DNA from: Chrysopilus asiliformis
Taxonomy: Eukaryota; Arthropoda; Insecta; Diptera; Rhagionidae
Direction of reading: 5' to 3'
Assembly (NCBI GenBank): GCA_964034945.1
Contig: OZ035962.1
Span: 11,049,789 to 11,113,788 of the forward strand
Length of the DNA stretch: 64,000 bases
The position numbers and the translations under genes were made by a program. Positions 22,006-31,130 of this stretch are shown in pieces; the stretch's first letter is position 1; every line of letters begins with the position of its first letter. The notes under the pieces are model-generated. The model searched no databases. It was not told the origin of the DNA and saw only the letters and a list, made by a program, of their open reading frames with translations.

Positions 22006-22239
22006 GTATAATTAATAGACTTTTTGCTTGAAGTGAATAAAAATCAAATCCTCCCAAAAAAGTTTTTTTCTTTTTGTTGCCGGAGGCACCAGTGTCAAAC
22101 GCGCCCCTCGCTAAGGCATTATTTTCATCCATGAACCTTACAAGGGTTTCCCACTGTTTTTCATTCGTTATCTTCCTGAAATAATATAAATTTATTATAA
22201 TTTATATACAAAAACTTTTATTTACTTTGGTTCCTCCAT
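21960..22239 (-). pseudogene. Myb/SANT-like Harbinger companion protein, truncated
   Basis: Exon 1 is ATGGAGGAACCAAA (22239-22226). A 50-nt intron follows (22225-22176), starting GTAAAT and ending TTTCAG. Exon 2 then reads KKITNEKQWETLVRFMDEN and NALARGAFD. This resembles the first helices of the Myb/SANT-like domain carried by Harbinger companion proteins, which bind the transposon ends and bring in the transposase. After about residue 45 the reading becomes unrelated Lys- and Gly-containing sequence and stops near 21960, so the rest of the domain is lost. The intron and facing transposase remnant support a real former gene. The function is inferred from the family. Confidence 0.65.
22176..22225 (-). 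other. 50-nt intron in Myb/SANT-like remnant
   Basis: GTAAAT donor and TTATTTCAG acceptor. Removing it joins the short first exon in frame to the domain-encoding exon. The length is within the short-intron range of flies. Confidence 0.6.
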
Positions 22240-22401
22240 TGTGAAATGACAGACGACATGACTCTGAGCAACGCCTCGAACTGTGTCGCTGAACGAAAAG
22301 ACGCGTCGCTAGTATGCAAAGACGCGTCGCCATACACGATTGCTTTTCATAATGAAAGACGCAATTTCGTGTCTGCGTCGCGTTACACGATTGATGCCCA
22401 G

Positions 22402-24344
22402 AGTTTTACCTGAAGGATATTCGTGCAAAATTTCCGTGGATGTTTACTAAGACTTCTTCTTCTTCGAGAAAAAAGAATTAAAGTCTAGCTAAGATTTAAA
22501 AATTCGTTCTTAAACATTTAAATCATTATTAACTGCACATAAATTCAATGGTGAAATTCCCAAACATAGTCATTGCATTGACCTAGATTTTTATCTTAAG
22601 ATAAATTTATTTTGCATTCAATTTCAAAAGCCCAAGTAAATAATAAACCTGTTATATAAATTTTAAATTTCTCCTTAAACATTTTCTCAAAGCTTCATTT
22701 TAAATTAATAAAATAATCTCGGCTTTATCTATTCCGGTTTTTAAGATCTCGCATCATGAGTTTGTCTGTCCGACACAATTAATTAAAGACCGCTTTTAAT
22801 ATTTCTAAGTTTTTTTTCCATTATTTAGTTATGCTATTTAGTTTTCCCTTCCTGCATTGCGCTTAATGAAACTTTAACGAAAAATATTTTCCCATTTAAT
22901 AAACAATTTCCGCCGCTGCATTTATTTCTTTCTGTTGAGGCAAGTCACTAATTGAAACTTACCTACATTAAATTTTATCTTTTAATCTACCAATTTCGCT
23001 ATATTACCGCCGCGCCATGCACAAGCTTAATGGTATAACCACCCCTCTTGCCCCTTGTGCAGCTTGTCGGTCTCCCACAATTATTTCGATAAACATTAAT
23101 TTTCATGGAATTTCATTTCACAATTTCAAAATTGACTTTAGGTCTACGTAAATATTTTTACTCAATTGTAAACTTTCTATTTACCGATAAATTTATTCAA
23201 TTACATTTTCACGTGGTTTTTTTTCTCTATTTGCGCCACATTGTATATTTGGGATAGAATTGCATCAAGTATTTTGTGAATTCCTAAAATCATATAAAAA
23301 CAAATAAATGAATTAAAACGATATTTGAATAAAGAAGGAAAACATTTTCAGTTAGCGCGATGTTGCATTACCGACATAACTACCGGTACAAAGTGAGGTA
23401 AGATTGGTGTCGGGTAAAATGCTTGGTACATGATAGCAATTGCAGTTTTCTCTATTTCTTATTCATTGTCATTTAATATATTCCTATAAATAACTTAATA
23501 AATAAAATGAACAAAACTAAATAATATGATGATGAAAAAAAAACCGTTTTCATGTCTAATTAAGAAAATATAAGTACAAATAAAGAGAGAAACGAGGAAA
23601 AGAGCACAACACGTCAATGTACTTTAATAATTCCAAATTTTTTTTTTTCTTCATTCGTATTTTTTTTAAAGTAAAAATGTCGACATATATAAATATCGAG
23701 AGAACACGAGAGACAACTGAATAGTGGTGAAAAACATAAGAAAGAAATGGCGTTATATATGTTAGTACGGTAATTTTACCATATAAAAACCATGTGCAGT
23801 TGGAAGTTAGCAACAACAACAATAATAATGAATATAAATAAGTGAAGAAAAAAAAAACTTCAACAAGCTTTTTCTTATTCAATTTAGAAAGTAAGTACAC
23901 GTTTTGTAAGCGCACATAAATAACACAAATTAAAATGGAATCCATTAAATAAATAAGAAAAACACACGAAAAAAGCCAAATAAAAACTAAAAAAATAACA
24001 TTTTGATGTTTCTTATTTCAATATTAAAACAGCAATACAAAACATCGGCAACAATAATAATGGTAACAAAATAAGTAAATACTATGCGCTTTTTATTTAC
24101 ACTAGGCAATGGCAATACTATTTATCTATACTATATCTTACATACATGTGAGTACATATGAGCAAGCATAAAGAGGGCAGTCGAGAAAAATAAATAACGA
24201 AGAAGTTATGTTAAGAAAAATAACGAAAAAAAAACTGTTTCCGCATTCCCTAATTTTTTTTAAACATATGTGTCATATATTCTTTTGTAATGAGTTTTTA
24301 TAAAATTATTTCCGATCTGCAAGTTGTAAGTTTGGGTTATTGCA
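22402..24344. other. AT-rich DNA, no gene seen
   Basis: Homopolymers, simple (CAA)n/(AAT)n-like sequence near 23811-23830, and hydrophobic or Lys-rich chance frames such as the 129-codon minus frame at 23556-23945. No motif or repeat pair was found. Confidence 0.5.
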
Positions 24345-24975
24345 AAACAAAAACATAACAAAAGCTATAATTGCCAATCTGGCAATTATTGAAAACCCGT
24401 ATGGTGAACAGCGAACAGTTGTATCAAAATTCCACTTTGAAGTCAAATTTTCCAATAAAATTTTTTAAAATTTATTCCAATCGGATTTTCATGTATGGGA
24501 GTTTTATGTAGAATCATATCCTAAATAACTTTTGTTCTTGGACTTTTTTGATAAAATTCACCGTTTTTGAGATATTCAGAAAAAAAAGTTTTCGTTCGTA
24601 TGGGGGGTACCCCCACTAATGGTCCATTTTTACCCATTAGCGAACTTAGCCTCGCATTTTACGAAAAACGGATCTGTGCAAAATTTCAAGTCTCTAACTC
24701 AATCCATGCGCCCGCAATCCGCGCCACAGACAGACAGACGGACAGACAGACAGACGGACAGACGGACAGACGGACAGACGGACAGACGGACAGACGGACA
24801 GACGGACAGACAGACAGACGGACAGACAGACAGACGGACGGACATGCAAAATTCAATTTTTTTCATCATTCTAAACACACTGGTGTAATTCATTTTTGTG
24901 TGTGATGACGGGATCTTGGCGTTACAAACGGTAAGGCAAAGTTAATATACCCTTTGGTTTCACCATACGGGTATA
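24345..24975 (+). mobile_element. mini-me-like element, family A, copy 2
   Basis: Same order as copy 1 at 15413: an AACATAACAAAAGCT start, the TTGCCA hairpin, ACCCGTATGGTGA, the TATGGGGGGTACCC block, the (GACR)n tract, GCGTTACAAACGG and the CCATACGGGTATAA end. The microsatellite is longer (about 24726-24846). No coding. Confidence 0.75.
24726..24846. repeat. (GACR)n microsatellite, about 30 units
   Basis: Alternating GACA and GACG units inside family A copy 2. The overlapping Asp/Arg/Thr-rich and Cys/Val/Ser-rich frames on the two strands are pure repeat translations. Confidence 0.9.
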
Positions 24976-25463
24976 ATCATTGGAAATATTTCATAAAAAA
25001 TTATGAAATCACAATATTGGAAAAACGATTGTCGCGTGTTTATAGGTTTCATAGAATTTCAGTTTGTAACCTGATTTTACACGATGCCTAAAGTGTTGCC
25101 TTTTTACCCTATGTCAGTATGGTAATGCTATAAATCGGGTATACTAGGTGGCTGTCCATGAAATACGTAACGGAGGTCTGCAAGGTTAAAACATATACAA
25201 AACACAGCCTTATCCTCTTAATTGTGAGATGATATCTTACTCACATAATGTTCAATTTTTTTTATACCAAAATATTGAAAAACTGTAGAACTATATTGCC
25301 ATGGAACAGACTATTATCAAAAAATAAACCTCTTCTGAAAATGGGAAAAATTGAACCACCCCTTCCCCCTCACCACTAAAAGTAGAAATCCTTTTTGCGA
25401 TTTTCTCGAAAACGGTTAGTTTTTTCCAAAGGGTTCTTTGGGTTAATAGCAGCTTTCGAATAC

Positions 25464-26026
25464 AAAACATAACAAAAACTATAATTGCCAAACTGGCAAT
25501 CATTGGAGACCCGTATGGTGATATTGGTATCAAAATTCGAACAGTTGTACCAAAATTCCACTTTGAAGTCAAACTTTCCAATAAGATTTTTTAAAATTTA
25601 TTCCAATCGGATTTTCATGTATGGAAGTTTTATGTAGAATCATATCCTAAATAACTTTTGTTCTTGGACTTTTTTGATGAGATGCACCGTTTTTGCGATA
25701 TTTACAAAAAACGGTTTCATTCGTATGGGGGGTACCCCCCCCTAATGGTCCATTTTTGCCCATTAGCGAACTTAGCCTCGCATTTTACAAAAAAATGGAT
25801 CTGTGCAAAATTTCAAGTCTCTAGCTCAATCCGTGCGCCCGCAATCCGCGCCACAGACGGAAGGACAGACAGACAGACGGACAGACGGACGGACATGCTA
25901 AATTCAACTTTTTTCATCATTCTAAACACACTGGTGTAATTCATTTTTGTGTGTGATGACGGGATCTTGGCGTTACAAACGGTAAAGCAAAGTTAATATA
26001 CCCTTTGGTTTCACCATACGGGTATA
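25464..26026 (+). mobile_element. mini-me-like element, family A, copy 3
   Basis: About 490 bp downstream of copy 2 in the same orientation, with the same landmarks and a short (GACR)n tract (about 25855-25896). Copies 2 and 3 differ by scattered substitutions, so they are separate insertions or an old duplication. Just upstream (about 25345-25425) is a short inverted stretch resembling family B (TTTTCTCGAAAACGG). Confidence 0.75.
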
Positions 26027-26104
26027 AAAACCGCGACAAAATCGGTTGAGGTTTACTGGTAGAACTTGATCTTACAATTTTCGTGACATACGCACGAACG
26101 CATA

Positions 26105-26205
26105 TTGCGGAAGATTTCTCTCTAAAAATATTTGTTCCAATTGACAATTTTTTTAATGATTTTATTAATTTAACAAAGATTTGATCCATATGACCAATTT
26201 TTCGG
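26105..26205 (-). repeat. Dispersed repeat, partner at 10085
   Basis: Read on the minus strand, GAAAAATTGGTCATATGG to CAAATATTTTTAGAGAG follows the plus-strand sequence at 10085-10185 with scattered differences. Confidence 0.55.
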
Positions 26206-27498
26206 GTGTCACAGGGAAGAAGAGTGGTGTAGTTTTTTTTGGCACAAATGATCCTTAAAAAATTCCTCAACTAGTGATAAATGCCCTCGTAAAATTCCGT
26301 TCACTAATTTATGAGATAGTGGGAGAGGGGTATGAGAGTGAAAATTTATTTAAGAACAATCGACAAATGTATAGTACCCAAATGAAACTTTTTTGAAGAT
26401 TCTCCGTGGAGAGATTTTAAAGTTACAGAGATAGAGAACCACACAAAACTGTATAGTCAAACAACGTATGTGTTCTTCTTTTGTTGAAAATCTTATAAAA
26501 TTGAATTTTTCGGTGAAAAAAAAGGTATTTATTTACACATTTTCAGTGGAACGGCTTTCAAAAACACCTCATCAATTCAATTTTTATTTACTTATCATAT
26601 TTTTCCATTTTTAACTGGTATTTTCTATTTATTTTGCATTTGGGTATATTCCAAATAGCAATATTTATTAAACAACTGAATATCATTCGCTACGTTGCTA
26701 ACTTTTTCTTGACGGATTGAATTTCTTTCAAAACAATTCGCCAATAACGAATAATAATGAAATCTTTTACCATTTCCTTCAGAAATCATAAAAGTTTAAT
26801 AAAAAAAAACTTGGCATTATTCATTAATTTATTTACATATTTATTTGATTTTGTTTTCGTTAAAATGCAATTTCTATGCACATTTTTGATGAGGAGGAAT
26901 TTTTAATAAGGGTTGCCAGATTTGTCTTCGTAATTTGGGATAGAAACCCCTATTGTGACCGTTTAAGAAAATCAAAAAAAAAATTGTTGCCAAATGTAGT
27001 ACACAAACACTCAGCAGTGGGGCCTTGTTTGTTGACCTAATTGAAGATTTCTCTATTAAAACTCATGCCACACTGTATTTGGGTCAATCTAATTTATTAA
27101 AATGTATGTATTAAGCTTTTATAACGTATCTAATAAAAATGACTTGTCTGTAAAATGGGGGGAAACTTTGCACTTTTATTGATTTTGATGATTAAAATGT
27201 TAAAACAGTGACAAAAATTACAAAATATGCTTTGGAATCTAAGGGGGTCACGCCCGTACACTATTTCCATACAAAACAGGTGAAACGTGCGTACCTTTTT
27301 CTCAAAGATCGCTCGAAGGATTTCAATGAAAGTTTATACACTTGCTGTTCATGTAATACTGAGAATTTTGAGAAAAAAAAAATTGTGACACTTTTTTTGA
27401 ATCTTCAAAATGTGTTGTTTTGGTTTTCACCTCCCTTGACCCAAAAAAAAACTACTTTGAATGTTGCAAACAAAAGAGTTTTGCTAAAGAAAAGTATC
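26206..27498. other. AT-rich DNA, no gene seen
   Basis: A 97-codon plus frame at 27208-27501 contains a CCSC cluster but no recognisable domain, and it runs into the start of the MITE at 27502. I do not call it a gene. Confidence 0.45.
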
Positions 27499-27501
27499 TA
27501 A

Positions 27502-27628
27502 GGCCCGTTTGCGCGTATTATTCTTAAAAAATTAAGTTGTGGTTAGCCTACTTAAACCGTAGAAATTCTTCGACTTAAATTTTTTAAGTTGTACATAAGT
27601 TGCTAAGTTTTGTTGGTGCAAACGGCAC
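27502..27628 (+). mobile_element. 127-bp TWA-flanked MITE, copy 1 (Harbinger/Tourist-like)
   Basis: Starts GGCCCGTTTGCGC and ends GCAAACGGCAC. The inverted ends match at 10 of 13. TAA flanks both sides (27499-27501, 27629-27631). It differs from the copy at 50241-50367 by only two substitutions and has exactly the same length. The TWA site and GGCCCGTTTG end are typical of PIF/Harbinger (Tourist) elements. Internal CTTAAAAAATTAAG-type palindromes allow further folding. Non-coding. Confidence 0.85.
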
Positions 27629-27870
27629 TAAGTAGAACAAAAAAAACAACTTTTCAGGAGAGCCAAAAAACTGAAATAACTACGTCACAAAGTTCTAAAA
27701 GTTTTCTAAAATTCTCAACTTCGGCGCATCATAAAACAAAATAGAAACATGCGGTTTTTGGAAATTTGTTTAGAATGTATAAAATAGTAATATGCAGCAA
27801 AAAAAAAATTGATCCTGTTTTCATTTTCTGGGGCGTGACCTTCTTAATATCCAAAAGATGTTTATGATAT

Positions 27871-28118
27871 ATCATAAGGAGTATATTAGATTTAGTATAC
27901 CATTTGTAACGTTTGTGTCCCATACAAATAAAATACTTTTTTCTTGTTTTCTCGAAAATTGTGCATGGTATCGAAAAATTTATAAAGATGAAATGTGTTT
28001 AGAATATGATTTTACATAACCGTTCCATACATCAAAATACAATCGGAGCACTCCTTTTCCCCTCTCCTATACCAACGGATTTTATAGAATAAACATTTTC
28101 CCTGTCATCAGATGGATT
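27871..28118 (-). mobile_element. mini-me-like element, family B, internally deleted
   Basis: On the minus strand it runs from CTGATGACAGGGAAAATG through TAAAATCATATTCTAAACAC and CATTTGTATGGG, then jumps directly to GTTACAAATGGTATACTAAATC and a TA-rich end. The segment holding the GACR microsatellite is missing when compared with 48787-49504 and 55072-55735. Confidence 0.6.
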
Positions 28119-30236
28119 TTTAAATTTTCAACTAAGTTGGTTTCAAAATGCACTTTTAAACTCTAAAAAGTTAACAAAAATCAGTCTAAGAAGTTGAAAA
28201 AAATCAAAAAATCGTTTTTTAAAGAACGTCGGTTGAGCATTTTTAAACTCATAGTTGAAAAAGACGTTTTAAGGCAAAAAAGTTAAGTGAAGTTGAAAAA
28301 ATTAACCAAAATTTTCTACCGTGTAAGCCCGAAAAATTTGATTATTTCTATTGTTTAAATTTTTTGTCGAAGTCGGTGTCGTGCTTTTTAAAAAACAATA
28401 ACTCCGCGTTTCCGACTCCACATCCGTGGTTTTTTCTCTACAAATTACAAAACCTATAATATTTTTTAAGAGTTTCAGTGCATACGATAACAATTAATTT
28501 TTTATTAATACAGAATATTTAAAAGTGAACAAAATGTCTTGCAATATTCGATCGATATGTTGGAAAGTAACGACTCCCGCAACGAGTTGAGTTGGAAAAT
28601 TTTACGACTTCTGAGGAAACATCTGGCTCGATACGGATGAACGCCGTAACCAAAATAAGAAGGGTAATTCCATTTAATCATAAATAATAAAATTGAAAAT
28701 GAAATTTTAATTAAAATAGTCCAACAGGAACTAAAAATGCATTAGTAAGCAATATTGCAGAGTTATACTTTTATCCAACGAATTTACTATGGATTTTTAA
28801 AAAACTTGATAAAACCAAGGCAGGAAATAATCGGTTAATAAACTTGGCTGGGAAGAATATGGCAACCCCTTTACACTCTAACCAGCCCTGTTCTGAGATA
28901 AGAATAGAAAATATTTTCAATTTCCTTTCCGTTGCGCTCAATTATGCTATGTGCATGCCATATTCGTGGTAGTAGTTGATAATACATAAGTATATATAAA
29001 TTGGGCAATGCATACAATTAAGGAAATAAATTAATGCAGAGCAATGTGTTTTGTTTGAAATATTCATTTAATAATAAAACAAATTTCATTATATTCTTAT
29101 GTATATGCATTTCTCATATTTCTTATGCATGTGCACTTAATACTTTATATAAATTAAGAAAGATTTGAAGGATGACATTATTTGGTGCACAGCTGGAGAG
29201 CAGTTCGATATTTTATTTTATACTGAAACTCCCCAACTCATGGTATTTCCGATTTATACACATTTTTTTCCCCTAAAATAATCTTTTCAAGTTCAAAATT
29301 TTAAACTCTATCATATATCCAGAGAGAATTTTATTCTTCTCCAGTCATACTCTTGCTAAAAATCGTTTTAAAGCTTTTATTTGCAATTTTTTTTATTTAT
29401 TTCCATTGTTTGCTAAAAGTATAATTCCATCTTTGCCCACTAACTCAGTCAAATATTATCTATCTTCGTCCGCTTGTGTTGTTTCTCTATTTTTCGTTAT
29501 AAAACTTTGATTTGCTTTTCAATTATATTCTTTACTGCTGTTGTTTACAGAACTCCTTGAAGGGGGGCCAAACGATCGCTGGACCCCTATCCATTGTTAG
29601 TTAGTGCAGACTTGAGGCTCAGAGAGTTGAGTTGAGGATAAGTTAGGGTAATTTATTTGTATTTGTTGTTGTCATTTTATTCAATTTAACTGATTGCAAC
29701 GGCACCACCCGGTAAGTGAACGAGTCCAGCAAACAATTTCATGCAGGGTAAATAGTAAACAAGGTGAGAAACAATTGGAAAAAAGCAATTTATTGGGGTA
29801 AGTCTTAGTGGTTGGTTTACCAACACTGGTTCTGTTAACTCTGCGTTACTGTGGTAGGATATATTAAACCCCACCACAATAACGGAGGGTTAATATTGCA
29901 AAAAAAATGATTTTTGACAAATTTGCTTAAAAGCCAAAAGATTAGTAACTATTTATCTGCATTGACTATTCAACTGAAGCAATGTGAACATTTCAAAATT
30001 TAAGTATCACAATATTATAAAGAGGGTAAGTATTATCGTCTAGATGGGGGCTGCAACAACCAAATAGGGCCCCAATAGCCGAATGATGGCCCTATTAAAA
30101 GCTGTAATTTTCCACTTTTTCTTACTCATTACAGTAAAAATAAGTATTTCCAAAATCGGAGGTAATATACGGAAATCCGCCACTGCAAGTTAAAAAGAAT
30201 AAGCTATCGCAAATGATGGACACAACTCACAAACAC
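28119..30236. other. AT-rich DNA; one short imperfect palindrome
   Basis: No gene is supported. Around 29844-29883, GTTACTGTGGT pairs imperfectly with CCACAATAAC. A GC-richer patch at 29550-29880 carries short frames without domains. Confidence 0.45.
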
Positions 30237-30468
30237 CTGTATAGCGATTATTCCAGGAAAAGTGAGTATTCTCACATGTCAGAAGCCTGTAGGAACACAG
30301 AATTTGCATTGTTGTGTTAGTGGATTTGGAAGATAGTATTTGTATGAACATTTGTAAGGTTTGTGAACATTTATCCTAGTTGTGGCAACCCCATTTATTT
30401 ACTCATTTTGAACTGTCAAAGTTCCACCTGTAATTTTGCTTGGTGAGAAAATATAAACACTAATAAAA

Positions 30469-30801
30469 ATGTCTAAAGTTAGTATATTTACAATTTTTTT
30501 AAATATAATTTTAAACAATTTACTTTTGTTACAGAATGTGAGAGCGAGCACATTGCAAAAAGAGAAATTAGTCGAGATTTTGGAGGAAAATTTTTCAAAC
30601 CTCTATCGGCATTGCTCGCCAGCCGGCAAAGCTAGACAAACAGAAATTTGGGAGCATATAACTTGCGTGCTAAATGGATTGGGGACGGGAAAAACTACTC
30701 TTCAGTGGCAGAAGATAATATGTTTAACAAAACCTCCCAGAAAAAAGGGAGACGAAGTTCGATTCTTAAAGTGTTTGACTTGCTTAAAAATTCTTAATTA
30801 A
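30469..30801 (+). CDS. Myb/SANT-like protein of Harbinger element, truncated
   Basis: Likely product: a Myb/SANT-like DNA-binding companion of a Harbinger transposase. Exon 1 is MSK. A 57-nt intron (30478-30534, GTTAGT to TTGTTACAG) is followed by NVRASTLQKEKLVEILEE, NFSNLYRHCSPAGKARQTE, IWEHITCVLNGLG and TTLQWQK. The order of hydrophobic residues and the Trp in IWE and QWQK fit the three-helix Myb/SANT-like fold. Because the intron is a multiple of three with no stop, the unspliced RNA also reads through as 110 codons, adding a hydrophobic stretch. After QWQK the family pattern fades, and the frame stops where the deletion junction lies. It could still make a small DNA-binding protein. Start chosen: the first ATG after the 5' TIR that precedes the intron. 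Confidence 0.7.
   Translation: MSKVSIFTIFLNIILNNLLLLQNVRASTLQKEKLVEILEENFSNLYRHCSPAGKARQTEIWEHITCVLNGLGTGKTTLQWQKIICLTKPPRKKGDEVRFLKCLTCLKILN
30478..30534 (+). other. 57-nt in-frame intron
   Basis: GTTAGT donor, AT-rich body, pyrimidine run and TTGTTACAG acceptor. Its length is typical for fly short introns. Divisible by three and stop-free, so retention would insert 19 hydrophobic residues. Confidence 0.6.
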
Positions 30802-30941
30802 AGTGGTATTCGAGTTCTCAAATACTCCGGAATTTTAGTTTCAGAAATTGCAAATGGATCGCTTCCGTCCCTAAGTTGTCTTTTTAGAATTCTCATGTGG
30901 TTTTTTCGGATGTAATATTCCATTATTGATAGCGGGATCAT
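30798..30941 (-). pseudogene. Harbinger transposase N-terminal fragment, 47 aa
   Basis: From the first ATG after an in-frame stop it reads MIPLSIMEYYIRKNHMRILK then RQLRDGSDPFAISETKIPEY and stops. LRDxSDPF is the N-terminal signature of HARBI1-like transposases. The catalytic DDE domain (about 300 residues) is absent, so it cannot transpose. The stop codon overlaps that of the Myb/SANT-like frame on the other strand, placing the deletion junction in this area. Confidence 0.7.
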
Positions 30942-31130
30942 CTTCAATTCTAACTTTAACTACTTTTTCGAAAAAAAAACACAATTTAAACGCCCGCAGC
31001 ATTGCCACCTTAGCAAAACATACAATAAATTTCCCTTAAAATTCCTTTTAACAAGTAGAGTGTTGTAACCTCAAAAATATTCTTCTCACATGTGAGAATA
31101 CTCACTTTTTCTGGAATAATCGCTATACTG

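Larger units (their letters stand above)
21666..22398. mobile_element. Internally deleted Harbinger-like transposon 1
   Basis: The left end GGCATCAATCGTGTAACG is perfectly inverted at the right end, and similarity continues with GACGC on both sides. CAG flanks both ends (21663-21665, 22399-22401). CWG or TWA triplets are the known target duplications of PIF/Harbinger elements. Two gene remnants face each other: a transposase N-terminus on the plus strand and a Myb/SANT-like protein with a 50-nt intron on the minus strand. This is the Harbinger two-gene plan with the middle lost. At 733 bp it is far too short for a full transposase. Confidence 0.8.
30240..31127. mobile_element. Internally deleted Harbinger-like transposon 2
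   Basis: The 46-bp ends starting TATAGCGATTATTCCAG are inverted copies matching at 44 of 46. CTG flanks both sides (30237-30239, 31128-31130), a CWG triplet as in Harbinger elements. The plus strand encodes a Myb/SANT-like protein with a short intron. The minus strand encodes a transposase N-terminus (LRDGSDPF). The two frames meet tail to tail with overlapping stops (30798-30801). The 888-bp length means most of the transposase is gone. It has the same plan as the element at 21666-22398 but unrelated ends. Confidence 0.85.

Noticed and set aside
23556..23945. 129-codon hydrophobic minus frame resembling a membrane protein
   Set aside because: The Phe/Leu/Tyr richness follows from A/T runs. 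No start context or domain.
24726..24846. Regular short repeats that could suggest a CRISPR array
   Set aside because: There are no spacers; it is a plain tetranucleotide microsatellite in a eukaryotic sequence.
24567..24905. 112-codon Asp/Arg/Thr repeat frame
   Set aside because: Microsatellite inside a mini-me-like element, not a gene.
29570..29880. LTR retrotransposon edge or primer-binding site
   Set aside because: No paired long repeat, no polypurine tract and no pol motifs were found nearby.
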